DNA from: Trebonia sp963811335
GTDB lineage: Bacteria; Actinomycetota; Actinomycetes; Streptosporangiales; Streptosporangiaceae
DNA length: 64,000 bases
Direction of reading: 5' to 3'
Assembly: GCA_963811335.1 (NCBI GenBank)
Contig: CAWERB010000021.1
Coordinates: 1-64,000 of the forward strand
Shown: positions 19,022-26,679 of the stretch, piece after piece
Layout of the letters: each line of letters starts with the position of its first letter
Numbering within the stretch: position 1 is the first letter of the stretch
Program-made: the position numbers and the translations under genes
Notes under the pieces: generated by a model
The model's input: the letters and a program-made list of their open reading frames with translations, nothing else
The model's database searches: none
What the model was told of the DNA's origin: nothing

Positions 19022-19390
19022 CTAAACCTCTGCCGCCGGCACCGTCACCAATGGTCGTGCCCGCACCCGCAGCCGCCGTGATCCCAGTCGCAGCCGCAGT
19101 CTCGGCTCGGAGAATACCGGCACCGGCATTGCGACACAAGAAACTTTGCGGCACGCGAGGAAAATCAAGGAATCAACACCAGTCAACCCGTATGCCCGAA
19201 TAGCATGAATGCCGTAAAAAACCGCGCATTCCCGTACTGCGTTAAATATCTCAATACTCGAGTTCGGGGGTTCAAGTCCCTGGACCAGGCCGTCGCCCAG
19301 GGCCAGCGGTTCCCCGTTCCCGTCCCGGCCAAGGTCGGGGCCCTGGACAAGCCCTATCATTCCAGTCAAAGGCACTTTTTTCATTTGCAT
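19022..19390 (-). CDS. Candidate TOMM leader ORF overlapping the Cys-rich peptide
   Basis: A 122-codon frame from ATG 19390 (or ATG 19384). Its first part (about 19385-19260, LVQGPDLGRDGNGEPLALGD) has very high third-position GC, as real genes here do. The next part (19258-19138) is AT-rich and not codon-biased. Over the last 90 nt this frame reads Arg/Leu-rich and improbable, while the neighbouring frame reads the Cys-rich core. One missing or extra base near 19140 would join this leader to that core. It is either a true precursor broken by one indel, or a chance frame covering the operon promoter. GTCCAGGG recurs within it. Confidence 0.35.
   Translation of the reverse strand: MQMKKVPLTGMIGLVQGPDLGRDGNGEPLALGDGLVQGLEPPNSSIEIFNAVRECAVFYGIHAIRAYGLTGVDSLIFLACRKVSCVAMPVPVFSEPRLRLRLGSRRLRVRARPLVTVPAAEV
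19045..19137 (-). CDS. Candidate TOMM precursor core, three CXC motifs
   Basis: 30 aa from GTG 19137, directly upstream of the YcaO gene on its strand. The six cysteines form three C-x-C pairs: CRC near residue 5, then CGC and CGC in the C-terminal CGCDWDHGGCGCGHDHW. This frame has the best third-position GC (about 80%) of the three on that strand. Cys/Gly-rich cores are classic substrates of YcaO plus SagB-type dehydrogenase; here they would give thiazoles, leaving the His/Asp/Trp residues free. Weak points: no clear Shine-Dalgarno and almost no leader in this frame, so the true gene may start further up in the overlapping frame. Confidence 0.5.
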   Translation of the reverse strand: MSQCRCRYSPSRDCGCDWDHGGCGCGHDHW

Positions 19391-19609
19391 TGACAGCCCG
19401 CCGCCTATCCCACGCGAAAGCCCGAGGCTAGAGGTAGGCACTCAGGTAAATACGTGCGTGTCGCGGGTATCACTGGCAGGCAGCCGAGCTGGCGCCGCTG
19501 CCAGCATTCTCCTGGGTAGACGCGCCGCCACCCGGGCGTAGTACTCCCGAGGTCAGCCGGAACGGCCAACCCAGCCAGCAGGGACTAACTTGCCGATTCG
19601 CATGATCGC

Positions 19610-19822
19610 TTAGAACGGCTCGCTCCGCAGCGCGCGCTCCACCAGTTCCGCCGCCTTCACCGCGGCGGCGAGCCGGCGTCCCTCGTCGCGATAGGCGAGC
19701 AGCGCGGCGTCGACCGCGCGCAGCGGGACCGCCTCTCCGAGCTCGGCGCGGGCGACGCGGTAGCCTTGGCGCGCGCCCTCGAGGCTCTCGGTCAGGACAT
19801 GGCGGACAATCGCGGCCCGGAT
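19610..19822 (-). pseudogene. C-terminal fragment of an unrecognised helical protein
   Basis: The last 70 codons of a minus-strand frame read as a plausible helical tail (LTESLEGARQGYRVARAEL, later LLAYRDEGRRLAAAVKAAEL). Upstream of about 19822 the composition changes and the frame becomes Pro/Arg noise. It looks like the 3' end of a gene cut off by rearrangement. The family is not recognised. Confidence 0.3.
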
Positions 19823-20345
19823 GACAGGATGCCGACTTATGCCGATGCGAAGGGGCTGAACTTGCAGTTCACCTGGGTATCTGCGTTGTGGACGGGTGTC
19901 TTTGACGTTCTGCTGTCCCGGCCTCCGGGGGCCGTGCGGCTCAGGCACCCGGGGGTTCGCGGGGCGACCGACTGCGGGCGGTGCTGCCCGGTCTTCTGCC
20001 TGGTTCAGCAGGGTAATGGCCCGCAGCCGGGCAACCGGATCACATAGCGTGACTGCCGACGTGGCCTGGGGGCGCGCGTACCCGCCTGATTGATCTGGGC
20101 GTTTGCCCGGTCGCCGTGGGTGGCAGCCGACGGCCGCGCGGAACCGGGTGTTCTGGGGCGCGCTGGGTGATTTAGGCGCGGCTGGGTGGCGAGCTGGTAT
20201 GGCCGACCGTGGCGTGCGCGGTAAAGCCGCAGGTGTTATCGGCTGATTCAGCTGGGCACGGATCGATGATCAACGGCAACGCTCTTTGGTGACTGGCTGC
20301 CCGGACCGGGCTGTTCCGGACTCTGTCTCGGCTCATGCGAGTGCA
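19823..20345. other. Region without a supported gene
   Basis: Neither strand shows codon-biased coding sequence. No strong inverted repeats or promoter pairs were found. The hydrolase gene ends at its right edge. Confidence 0.5.
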
Positions 20346-21188
20346 TCATGACGACTGTTTAATCGCGGACAGCCAGTTGGCCAGCAGCGCGGTGAGCATC
20401 GCCGGCGCTTCGAGATGCGGGAGGTGGCCGGTGTTGACGAGCTGGAACTGCTTGGGGTGGTTAGCGGCCGCGAAGACCAGCTGAGACTGCTGCGGTGGCT
20501 GAAGGTGATCGTTTTGTCCCTGAATGACCAGCAGCGGCTTACGCAACTGGCGGGCTGCGCGCGGGCCGTCCCAGGTTTCCAGCAGTTCACGGAGGGTGCC
20601 CGCGGACAGCCGCCGGGCATCGGCGATCAGCGGGTCGCGCTGCATCGCGGCGACCCAGGACGGGTCGTCGATCAGCTGCTGGTAGGCGATGAAGTGATTG
20701 ACGCTGAGGCGCAGCGGGACGACTGGCCCGGTCAGCTTCATCAGGGTGAACAGCGCCCGCCGGGGCCTGGTGAGCATGAAGTCCCCGGCGTGAGCCGGGG
20801 GGTTGGCGGCGATGACCGCTGACAGCCGGTCATCCCGGGCGCCGGCCAGCATCGCGACCATCGCGCCCAGGCTGTTGCCGAATAGGACGATGGTGCCGCG
20901 GTAGCGCTGCCGCGCGAAGCCGACCGCACTCTGGCAGTCGGCGGTGAGCTCGCCGAGTGTCCAGCGTCCCCGCGGCCCGGGGCTGCGCCCGTTCCCGCGG
21001 TAATCGAAGCTCAGCGCGTTGAAGCCGGCAGCAGCGAGCTGGATGGCGAACGGCTCGTACTCGAAGGTGTGAAAGCCCAGGCCGCTGAGCAGCACGATGA
21101 CCGGCGCCTGGTCCGCGTGGTGCCGCAGCCGGGCGTACAGGTCCAGCTCTCCGGAGCGGAAGGTTGTTGTTTCGACCTCACCGGGCAT
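20346..21188 (-). CDS. Alpha/beta hydrolase
   Basis: 280 aa from ATG 21188, overlapping the end of the upstream desulfidase-like gene by 11 nt with GGGAG before it. Serine-hydrolase landmarks: VILLSGLGFHTFEYEPFA, SFDYRGNGRS, nucleophile elbow GNSLGA (about residue 105), acid in IQGQNDHLQ and His in GHLPHLE. The family includes esterases, lipases and thioesterases; the substrate is unknown. Translational coupling to the TudS-like gene suggests a shared role. Confidence 0.85.
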   Translation of the reverse strand: MPGEVETTTFRSGELDLYARLRHHADQAPVIVLLSGLGFHTFEYEPFAIQLAAAGFNALSFDYRGNGRSPGPRGRWTLGELTADCQSAVGFARQRYRGTIVLFGNSLGAMVAMLAGARDDRLSAVIAANPPAHAGDFMLTRPRRALFTLMKLTGPVVPLRLSVNHFIAYQQLIDDPSWVAAMQRDPLIADARRLSAGTLRELLETWDGPRAARQLRKPLLVIQGQNDHLQPPQQSQLVFAAANHPKQFQLVNTGHLPHLEAPAMLTALLANWLSAIKQSS

Positions 21189-21909
21189 GGCCGCGCTCCC
21201 GGAAACCCGCCACGAGCCGAACCGCCTCCGGCGGGTCGGCCAGGCGGAACTCAACCGCGGGAACGGGGCCGCCTTGCAGTTCTGCGGCTAGGTCGTGCTC
21301 GGCGAACGGGATCTCCAGCCGCCGGCGGGCCAGGCGGCGGCGCAGCGCCCGGATGAAATACCCCTCACCCTCGATGCTGGCTGAGGCCAGCAGCGCGGAG
21401 TTGAACTGGCCGGCATCGGCCGAGGCGGCCGGGCAGCCGGCGATCACCTCCAGCGAGCGGGCCACATCCAGGGTGCGGAACACCCCGCACGACGGGGACG
21501 CGCCCACGCCTACCACCCCGGCCACCTCGAAGCCCGACCGGGCGTAATCGGCGGCTTCCCGCACCACCCGCCGGGCCAGCCGCGCGTACACCCACCGCGT
21601 GCGCCACAGGAACACCCAGGTCAGCGGGCGCCGCAGCCGGTACCAGGGGGTTCCTTGCGAGCCGTAGGCCGGGACCAGGTACCGCTTGGCGACCCCGCCC
21701 CAGGCCCGCTGCTCCGGGCACGGCATCTGGCACATCCCCACCCCGGCGGCCTGAAACCCGTCCACCACCTCATCCACGCTGCCCCGCCGCCCGGCCCCGC
21801 CCAGGTAGCGGACATTCACGTTCAACAGGCAGTGCGAGACGAACACCACGCGCCGGCCCCGCTGGTCGGTCAGGATCCGCTGCATCTGTTCCAGTTTCCT
21901 GCTGCGCAC
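21178..21909 (-). CDS. TudS/DUF523-related putative desulfidase
   Basis: 243 aa from GTG 21909 (AAGGGGAAG upstream). Three cysteine motifs fit the TudS/DUF523 group: VSHCLLNVNVRY near residue 25, CQMPCPEQRAWGG near 60, and VGASPSCGVFR near 140. In TudS such cysteines hold a [4Fe-4S] cluster used to remove sulfur from 2-thiouracil. It forms an operon with the alpha/beta hydrolase. The C-terminal 40 residues look like an extension. Confidence 0.7.
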   Translation of the reverse strand: MRSRKLEQMQRILTDQRGRRVVFVSHCLLNVNVRYLGGAGRRGSVDEVVDGFQAAGVGMCQMPCPEQRAWGGVAKRYLVPAYGSQGTPWYRLRRPLTWVFLWRTRWVYARLARRVVREAADYARSGFEVAGVVGVGASPSCGVFRTLDVARSLEVIAGCPAASADAGQFNSALLASASIEGEGYFIRALRRRLARRRLEIPFAEHDLAAELQGGPVPAVEFRLADPPEAVRLVAGFRERGHAR

Positions 21910-22218
21910 GTTACTTCCCCTTCGCGCCTATCCGGTGTCATCACTCACCCTCCCCCAGGCCGCTGCCGTCCCGGCAGGGGCGAAAGTCCCCGGCCGGCTC
22001 AACCAAAGACCGCATGCGCCGGGGCCGCGTAGGCGGCGAAAGCAACACCCAGTCCTCATCGAGCGTTGCCGAACCGTTCTGTTTAGCGTCCACGGAAGTG
22101 GTGTATGGGGTACCTGATCCCGGTGTGATGGCTTTGCCCTCGTTCGGCGTGTTGCCGTGACGTGAGCCGGCCACCTCGCGATCCTTCGAAGTGGATTAGG
22201 AGACGAAGGAGACGCGAG
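21910..22218. other. Upstream region between desulfidase-like gene and IS256 fragment
   Basis: No gene seen. The right part should hold the left end of the IS256-type element, but I could not identify a convincing terminal inverted repeat because the right end is missing. Confidence 0.4.
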
Positions 22219-22530
22219 GTGGCCGTGAAAGACATTGTGCCCGTTCCGGGTGACTCGTTCGAGCGGACTCTGACCGCGGCGAGCCCTGACCTGCTGCGGG
22301 AGATGATCCGGGCGTTCGCCCAGAAGATGATGGACGCCGAGGTCGAGGTGGCGTGCGGCGCGGGCTACGGCGAGGTCAGCCCGAGCCGGGTCAACTCGCG
22401 CAACGGCTACCGGCCGCGGGAGTGGGACACCCGGGCCGGCACCGTCGAGCTGGCGGTCCCGAAGCTGCGGCACGGGTCGTACTTTCCCTCGTTCCTGGAG
22501 CACCGCCGCCGCGCGGAGCGCGGCCGCCGC
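22219..22530 (+). mobile_element. IS256 (Mutator)-family transposase, N-terminal fragment
   Basis: From GTG 22219 the frame gives the start of an IS256-family transposase: LLREMIRAFAQKMMDAEVEV, GYGEVSPSRVNSRNGYRPRE, GTVELAVPKLRHGSYFP. Homology stops after HRRRAE, about 100 residues in; the full protein is around 400. The DDE catalytic domain is absent, so this is a dead remnant. It sits beside a tRNA 3'-end fragment, which marks this junction as a rearrangement site. Confidence 0.75.
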
Positions 22531-22865
22531 GCGCCCGGCGCGCTCCCGGGACACAGCGGTGCCCGAGCGGGGGATGACAGGAGACAGGGGCTGCGCGGTC
22601 ACGGCCGCCTCCCCGGGGGAAGGGCCGAGCCGGCTACGAGGCAGCCGACGGGGGAAGCGATGCGGTGCGGTGCGCGGGGATTCCCGGCCGGCCCTGCGAC
22701 TGAAGCTCCGCTCTGACCCGCGGGCCGGTGAGATCTCCCCAGACGGTGAGAACGCACCGCCGCGTGTTCAAGCGGTACCAGAATCGGTGAAAATTCACCA
22801 GGATGCGTGGGCGAGGAGGGATTTGAACCCTCACACCCTGGCGGCGCGCCTTCCTCGATCCACAC
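22531..22865. other. Gene-free junction with a tRNA fragment
   Basis: No gene. GGTGAA and TTCACC form a short dyad at 22787-22800 just before the minus-strand tRNA 3' end at 22808-22832. The left part is GC-rich debris after the transposase break. Confidence 0.5.
22808..22832 (-). tRNA. tRNA 3'-end fragment (T-arm and acceptor strand only)
   Basis: On the minus strand: a perfect T-arm GAGGG/TTCAAAT/CCCTC, followed by acceptor strand CTCGCCC and discriminator A. No GGGCGAG partner is found at tRNA distance and no anticodon arm is recognisable. The 3' part resembles tRNA-Leu or tRNA-Ser genes. Such lone 3' ends are usually left by integrase-mediated insertion or excision. It is distinct from the tRNA-Gly half at 14.5 kb, so the two do not form an attL/attR pair. 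Confidence 0.6.
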
Positions 22866-24243
22866 TCACTGATCTGAACGATGCGCGATGGCGTACGCGG
22901 CCGCGCGCGCGGCGAAGGCGTGACGGTCCTGACCTGGTGCGGGCCCGTTAGGTCCTGGAGCATGAGGACGGTCGCCGACGCCCAGTGAGATGATGCCCGC
23001 CGCAACCCCCCCGGGCTTGCCGTACTGGGCCCCCGTGATGACGAAGACGAGGTCGTCCTGCGTGCACCCTGGGCCGTCCATCGGAATGGTGAACCGGCTG
23101 TACCCGGCCGGCATCGGCGACGAGAGCCGTGTCCACTTTCCCGGGTTGCCGAGGTCGCGGTTGATGAAGAAGTCCTGATCGTCGTTGGCCGTGACAACGA
23201 TCGTTCCGTTCCTGCCCCCGGAGTCCGACCACGACACGACGGGAGAGGCATTCGGGGCGTAGCCGTTCTGGTCGAGTAGCGGGATGTCCTTCGAGAAGCG
23301 GAACGACTCCGGGTCCGCCGCGATCCTGTAGTGCACGTGGTACGTGTAGTTGGCCTGGTCGGGGTTGGCGGGGTCGACGGGCGCCCCGAACTCGTAGGTC
23401 ATGATCCACCGGTGCTCACTCAGTTGCGCCACGGTGGTCATGCCCGGCCGCTCGGGGTAGGTCGTGCCGGTCGCGTCATTGACGACCGGGCCCCACGTGC
23501 GCAGGTCCGTGCTTGTCTGGTGGGCGAGCTTCTGACCGAAGTTCGGGTCGCGCTGGTCGGAGTAGTAGCAGATCAGCTTGTTCTCGTGCAGCAGCAGGAA
23601 CGGCTCCCACACCGGCGTGGCACCGTTGGTCGTGTCGGGCGGTCCGCCCTGGGCCACCGTGCTCAGGAGCTCCCAGGTGCAGGCCGGCATCCGTGCTGGC
23701 GTACAACTGGATGTTCGTGCTCGCGAACGGGAACGGCTTCGTGAAGTCGAACGGCCAGTAGTTGCACGAGAAGAGCAGTGCGCCCTTCGGCAGGCCGCCG
23801 AAGGCACGCGGGAGTTCGTACAGATACGGCTGCAGATAGATCCCGGCGGGCGCGTTCGCGCCGAGGACGCTGCCCTGCTGCACCCAGGTCCGGCCGTCGT
23901 CGTCGCTGCGGTAGAGGGGGAAGGGCGAACTGGCAAAGCTCTGGTAGGTCGCGAGCAGAGGGCGAGGCTGTCCCGGCTTCGCGGTGCTGAGGCGCACCGC
24001 GCGTGCGTACGTCAGCCCAGTTCCGTTGTCCGCCACGACCTCCACCGGGCCGAACGGAACCGCCGTGCACGGCTCCCCGGGTTTACCCGGGGCTGCGAAG
24101 GCCGGCCTGGCCAGGCCCGCGGACGAGAAGCCCACGACCGACAGTCCCGCGGCAGCGGCACCGACGCTGATGAAGGAACGACGCGACAGCTCGGACGGGC
24201 GGGGGCCCGAGTCGCCGCTGTGCGATTCCCGGCGGTTGTACAC
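22866..24243 (-). pseudogene. Secreted GH93-like exo-arabinanase (Tat signal, one frame break)
   Basis: Start GTG 24243 (GGGGAGG upstream). A Tat signal, SRRSFISVGAAAAGLSVVGF, ends in an Ala-rich cleavage region. The mature part is a six-bladed BNR/sialidase-type propeller: YRSDDDGRTW Asp-box, then YYSDQRDPNFGQKLAHQTS, ERPGMTTVAQL, and ITYEFG-like strands. These match GH93 exo-arabinanase-type proteins, which release arabinobiose from arabinan. One indel near 23690 splits the gene: STDAG in the first frame, CTWELLSTVAQGG in the next. The C-terminus after about 22990 is uncertain. Neighbouring GH62 and GH51-like genes support a role in arabinan breakdown. Confidence 0.65.
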
Positions 24244-24631
24244 GATTACCTCCCCAGTGAAGCAGGCAACCCGTTGGGCGGACGTCAGCGTCCGCGAGCC
24301 GCACAGGGGGGAACGGCGCGACAATATCAAACAGTATCAACAGGTTTCCTGTCGATACAAGCACCCCGGCGGCTCGGTTCTGCTCTGGATGAGTGCATGA
24401 CACCCGTTTTTAGACGCTTGACACCCGTTTCCGACACAGAATCGTCTTAATGCGCAGGTATGGAACGCGTGATACCCCGATAATCTGTCTTGTGCTGAGC
24501 GCTAATTGCAGTGCCGATCATGAGGCCTTCGGCTCCCAGCTGCGGGGGGGCCATCTGGGCCGCGTTGCCGCCGCAGCCGTCGCCACGACAGGGACGGGCG
24601 GGGTGGCGGACGTTCGGGCGCTGGAGGAGCG
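24244..24631. other. Divergent promoter region: GH93-like gene and kinase
   Basis: Holds the 23-bp dyad 24335-24357 toward the GH93-like gene. Toward the kinase it holds a direct repeat TGACACCCGTTT at 24398-24409 and 24419-24430, spaced 21 bp (two helical turns). The second copy overlaps a TTGACA -35-like hexamer (24418-24423), without a convincing -10 at normal distance. Confidence 0.5.
24335..24357. promoter_or_regulatory. 23-bp operator-like dyad upstream of the GH93-like gene
   Basis: TATC-a-ACAGG-ttt-CCTGT-c-GATA is symmetric about 24346, with 9 of 10 arm positions paired. It lies about 90 bp upstream of the GTG start within an AT-richer patch. It probably binds a dimeric regulator of the glycosidase gene; the family is unknown. 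Confidence 0.5.
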
Positions 24632-26266
24632 GTGAGCGAGAATTTCCTGGTGCAGGGCGGCGGTCTGCGGGCCGGGGCGCTGGTGGCCGGGTACCGGATC
24701 GAGTCGCGGCTCGGGGCGGGCGGGATGGCGGTGGTGTACCGCGCCCGCGACGAGCGGCTGGGGCGGTGGATAGCGCTGAAGGTGATTACGCCTGAATGGG
24801 CCTATGACGAGGAGTTCCGGCGCCGGTTTGTCGCGGAATCCCTCGCTGCGGCACGGGTTGACGACCCGCACGTTATCCCGGTTTATGAGGCGGCCCAGGC
24901 GGGCGGGCTGCTGTATATCGCGATGCGTCTGGTGAACGGCGCTGACTTGTGGGGAGTGCTCCGGCGCGAGGGCGCGCTGTCACCGGGCCGCGCGCTTGAG
25001 TTGCTGTCTCCGGTGGCGTCGGCGCTGGACGCCGCGCACGCCGCCGGGCTGGTGCACCGGGACGTGAAGCCGGGCAACATCCTCGTCGATGAGCGGCCGG
25101 GGCGGCCTGATCACGTGTACCTGGCGGATTTCGGTCTGAGCAAGGGCGCTGTGGCCGGGATCAGCCTGACCGGGAACGGGAACCCCGTGGGCACGCCGGG
25201 TTACTCGGCGCCCGAGCAGGTCCAGGGGCATGACGTGGACGGGCGCGCTGACCAGTACGCGCTGGCGTGCGTGGCCTTCGAATTGCTGACCGAGCGGGCG
25301 CCGTTCGAGCGGGACCAGCCGCTGGCCGTGCTGCTTGCGCACCTGTCCGCGCAGCCGCCGTCGCTGTCCGAGCGGCGGCCGGGCATGCCGGTGGCGGCGG
25401 ACCGGGTGATCGCCCGGGCGCTGGCTAAGCAGCCGGAGCAGCGGTACGCGTCCTGCCGGGACTTCACGGAAGCGCTACGGCAGGCGTTCGGCCTGCCGCC
25501 GTACCACTCCGGCGGCATCGCCCGCAAGCCGGCCAGCCCGGCCGCGGTACCGGTCACGGTAGCGGACCGGTACCGGGGCCGGCCCCCGGGGCCCGCGGCC
25601 GCGGGCCAGGGTGCCTGGCCCGGGCCCGGCCCGGGCGATGGCGAGCCGGCCCGGCACTCGCGGCGCCGCATCCTGCTGATCGCGCTGGCGGGCGCGGTCC
25701 TCTCAGCCGCCGTGGCCATCCCTTTGCTGCTCGCCTCCCGTCCGGGCAGCTCGGCCGCCAAGATCCCGGCCAGAACGCAAGCCACGACACCGGCCAGGCC
25801 GTTTGCTACCCTCTATCCCCCCGCCGGCAGCCACGCCGTAGAATCCGCGGCGTTCAAGCCGGGCACCGTCACCCTGGCGGCCGGCATGTTCAGCGGCGAC
25901 GTCGACCTTTGGGACACCACGACCAGGAAGCTCACCAGTATCCTCCACGACCCCCTCAGCGCGGGCTTCGTGGCGTTCGGGCCGGGGGGCGCGACCATGG
26001 CCGTCGGCTACGACAGCGGCGACGTCTACCTGTGGGAGACGGTGAGCAAGCAGACCGACGCCGCCGTCACCCCTCCCGCCGACGGCCGGGCGGCAGCCCT
26101 GGTGGCGTTCGAGCCGGGCACCACCATCATGGCCGTCGGCTATAGCAACGGCGACGTCCACCTCTGGGACACCGCGGCGGATAAGACCGTCGGCATCCTC
26201 CATGAGCACGGTGACGGACCCGGGACCGGGGGCGTGAGCGCGCTGGCGTTCGGCTTGGTGAGGTAG
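24632..26266 (+). CDS. PknB-type Ser/Thr kinase with WD40 sensor, 3' truncated
   Basis: 544 aa from GTG 24632 (GGAGG upstream). Kinase domain about residues 20-285: LGAGGMAVVYRARD loop, ALKVI lysine, HRDVKPGN, DFG, GTPGYSAPE. Then a Pro-rich linker, one membrane helix (ILLIALAGAVLSAAVAIPLL, near 348-370), and an extracellular part with WD40-type strands GDVDLWDT, GDVYLWET and GDVHLWDT. Only about three blades exist, and the frame stops abruptly at ALAFG followed by three unrelated residues. A closed propeller needs seven blades, so the 3' end is lost at the junction near 26252. The kinase may still be active but its sensor is incomplete. Confidence 0.85.
   Translation: MSENFLVQGGGLRAGALVAGYRIESRLGAGGMAVVYRARDERLGRWIALKVITPEWAYDEEFRRRFVAESLAAARVDDPHVIPVYEAAQAGGLLYIAMRLVNGADLWGVLRREGALSPGRALELLSPVASALDAAHAAGLVHRDVKPGNILVDERPGRPDHVYLADFGLSKGAVAGISLTGNGNPVGTPGYSAPEQVQGHDVDGRADQYALACVAFELLTERAPFERDQPLAVLLAHLSAQPPSLSERRPGMPVAADRVIARALAKQPEQRYASCRDFTEALRQAFGLPPYHSGGIARKPASPAAVPVTVADRYRGRPPGPAAAGQGAWPGPGPGDGEPARHSRRRILLIALAGAVLSAAVAIPLLLASRPGSSAAKIPARTQATTPARPFATLYPPAGSHAVESAAFKPGTVTLAAGMFSGDVDLWDTTTRKLTSILHDPLSAGFVAFGPGGATMAVGYDSGDVYLWETVSKQTDAAVTPPADGRAAALVAFEPGTTIMAVGYSNGDVHLWDTAADKTVGILHEHGDGPGTGGVSALAFGLVR
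26249..26256. other. Breakpoint joining a truncated kinase to a truncated response regulator
   Basis: Kinase homology runs to Gly at 26252-26254. Receiver homology on the other strand ends with Pro at 26251-26253. The two gene pieces meet tail to tail and share only about 4 bp (CGGC). This marks a deletion or inversion junction, or an assembly chimera. Confidence 0.65.
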
Positions 26267-26556
26267 TCGTCCGCGCCAAGCCCGAACCCGGAGGCCTTGT
26301 CGTCGAGCCGGTCGGCGGCGGTGAGCATCAAGATCGGCATGCCGCTGCCGGAAGCGACGATGCTCATCGCGATCTGGTCACCGGAAGGGCCGGGGACGTC
26401 GCGGTCGAGGACGGCGATGTCGTAGGCGTTGACGCTCAGCAGTTCCAGCGCCCTGTCGCCGTCGCCCGCGATGTCGGCCGCAATCGCTTCCAGGCGCAGC
26501 CCGTCGCGGACGGCCTCCGCGAGGTAAAGCTCGTCCTCGACGACTAGCACGCGCAT
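26254..26556 (-). pseudogene. OmpR-type response regulator, receiver domain only, truncated
   Basis: From ATG 26556: MRVLVVEDELYLAEAVRDGL, phosphoacceptor in AVLDRDVPG, TAADRLDDKASGFGLGADDYLTKP. The frame then enters antisense kinase sequence, so the last receiver helix and the whole DNA-binding domain are missing. About 101 genuine residues remain. No histidine kinase gene is nearby. It should be non-functional as a transcription factor. Confidence 0.8.
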
Positions 26557-26679
26557 GCCTATTACCCTACGAGCACCCGCATATCGCCCGCGTATGGAAA
26601 ACCGCTCAGGTCCTCCCCAGGAAATTCTTCTGACCGGCCGCAGCGCAGCCCGCGCGGGCTGCGCTGCGGCGGTCGCGGG

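Noticed and set aside
19255..19300. T-arm-like sequence GGGGGTTCAAGTCCC, possible third tRNA fragment
   Set aside because: The stem is imperfect, no acceptor strand or anticodon arm pairs with it, and it lies in a codon-biased stretch of the candidate leader ORF.
14496..22832. The two tRNA 3' fragments as attL/attR of one integrated island
   Set aside because: They come from different tRNA types, are on opposite strands and share no direct repeat, so they cannot be the two ends of a single integration.
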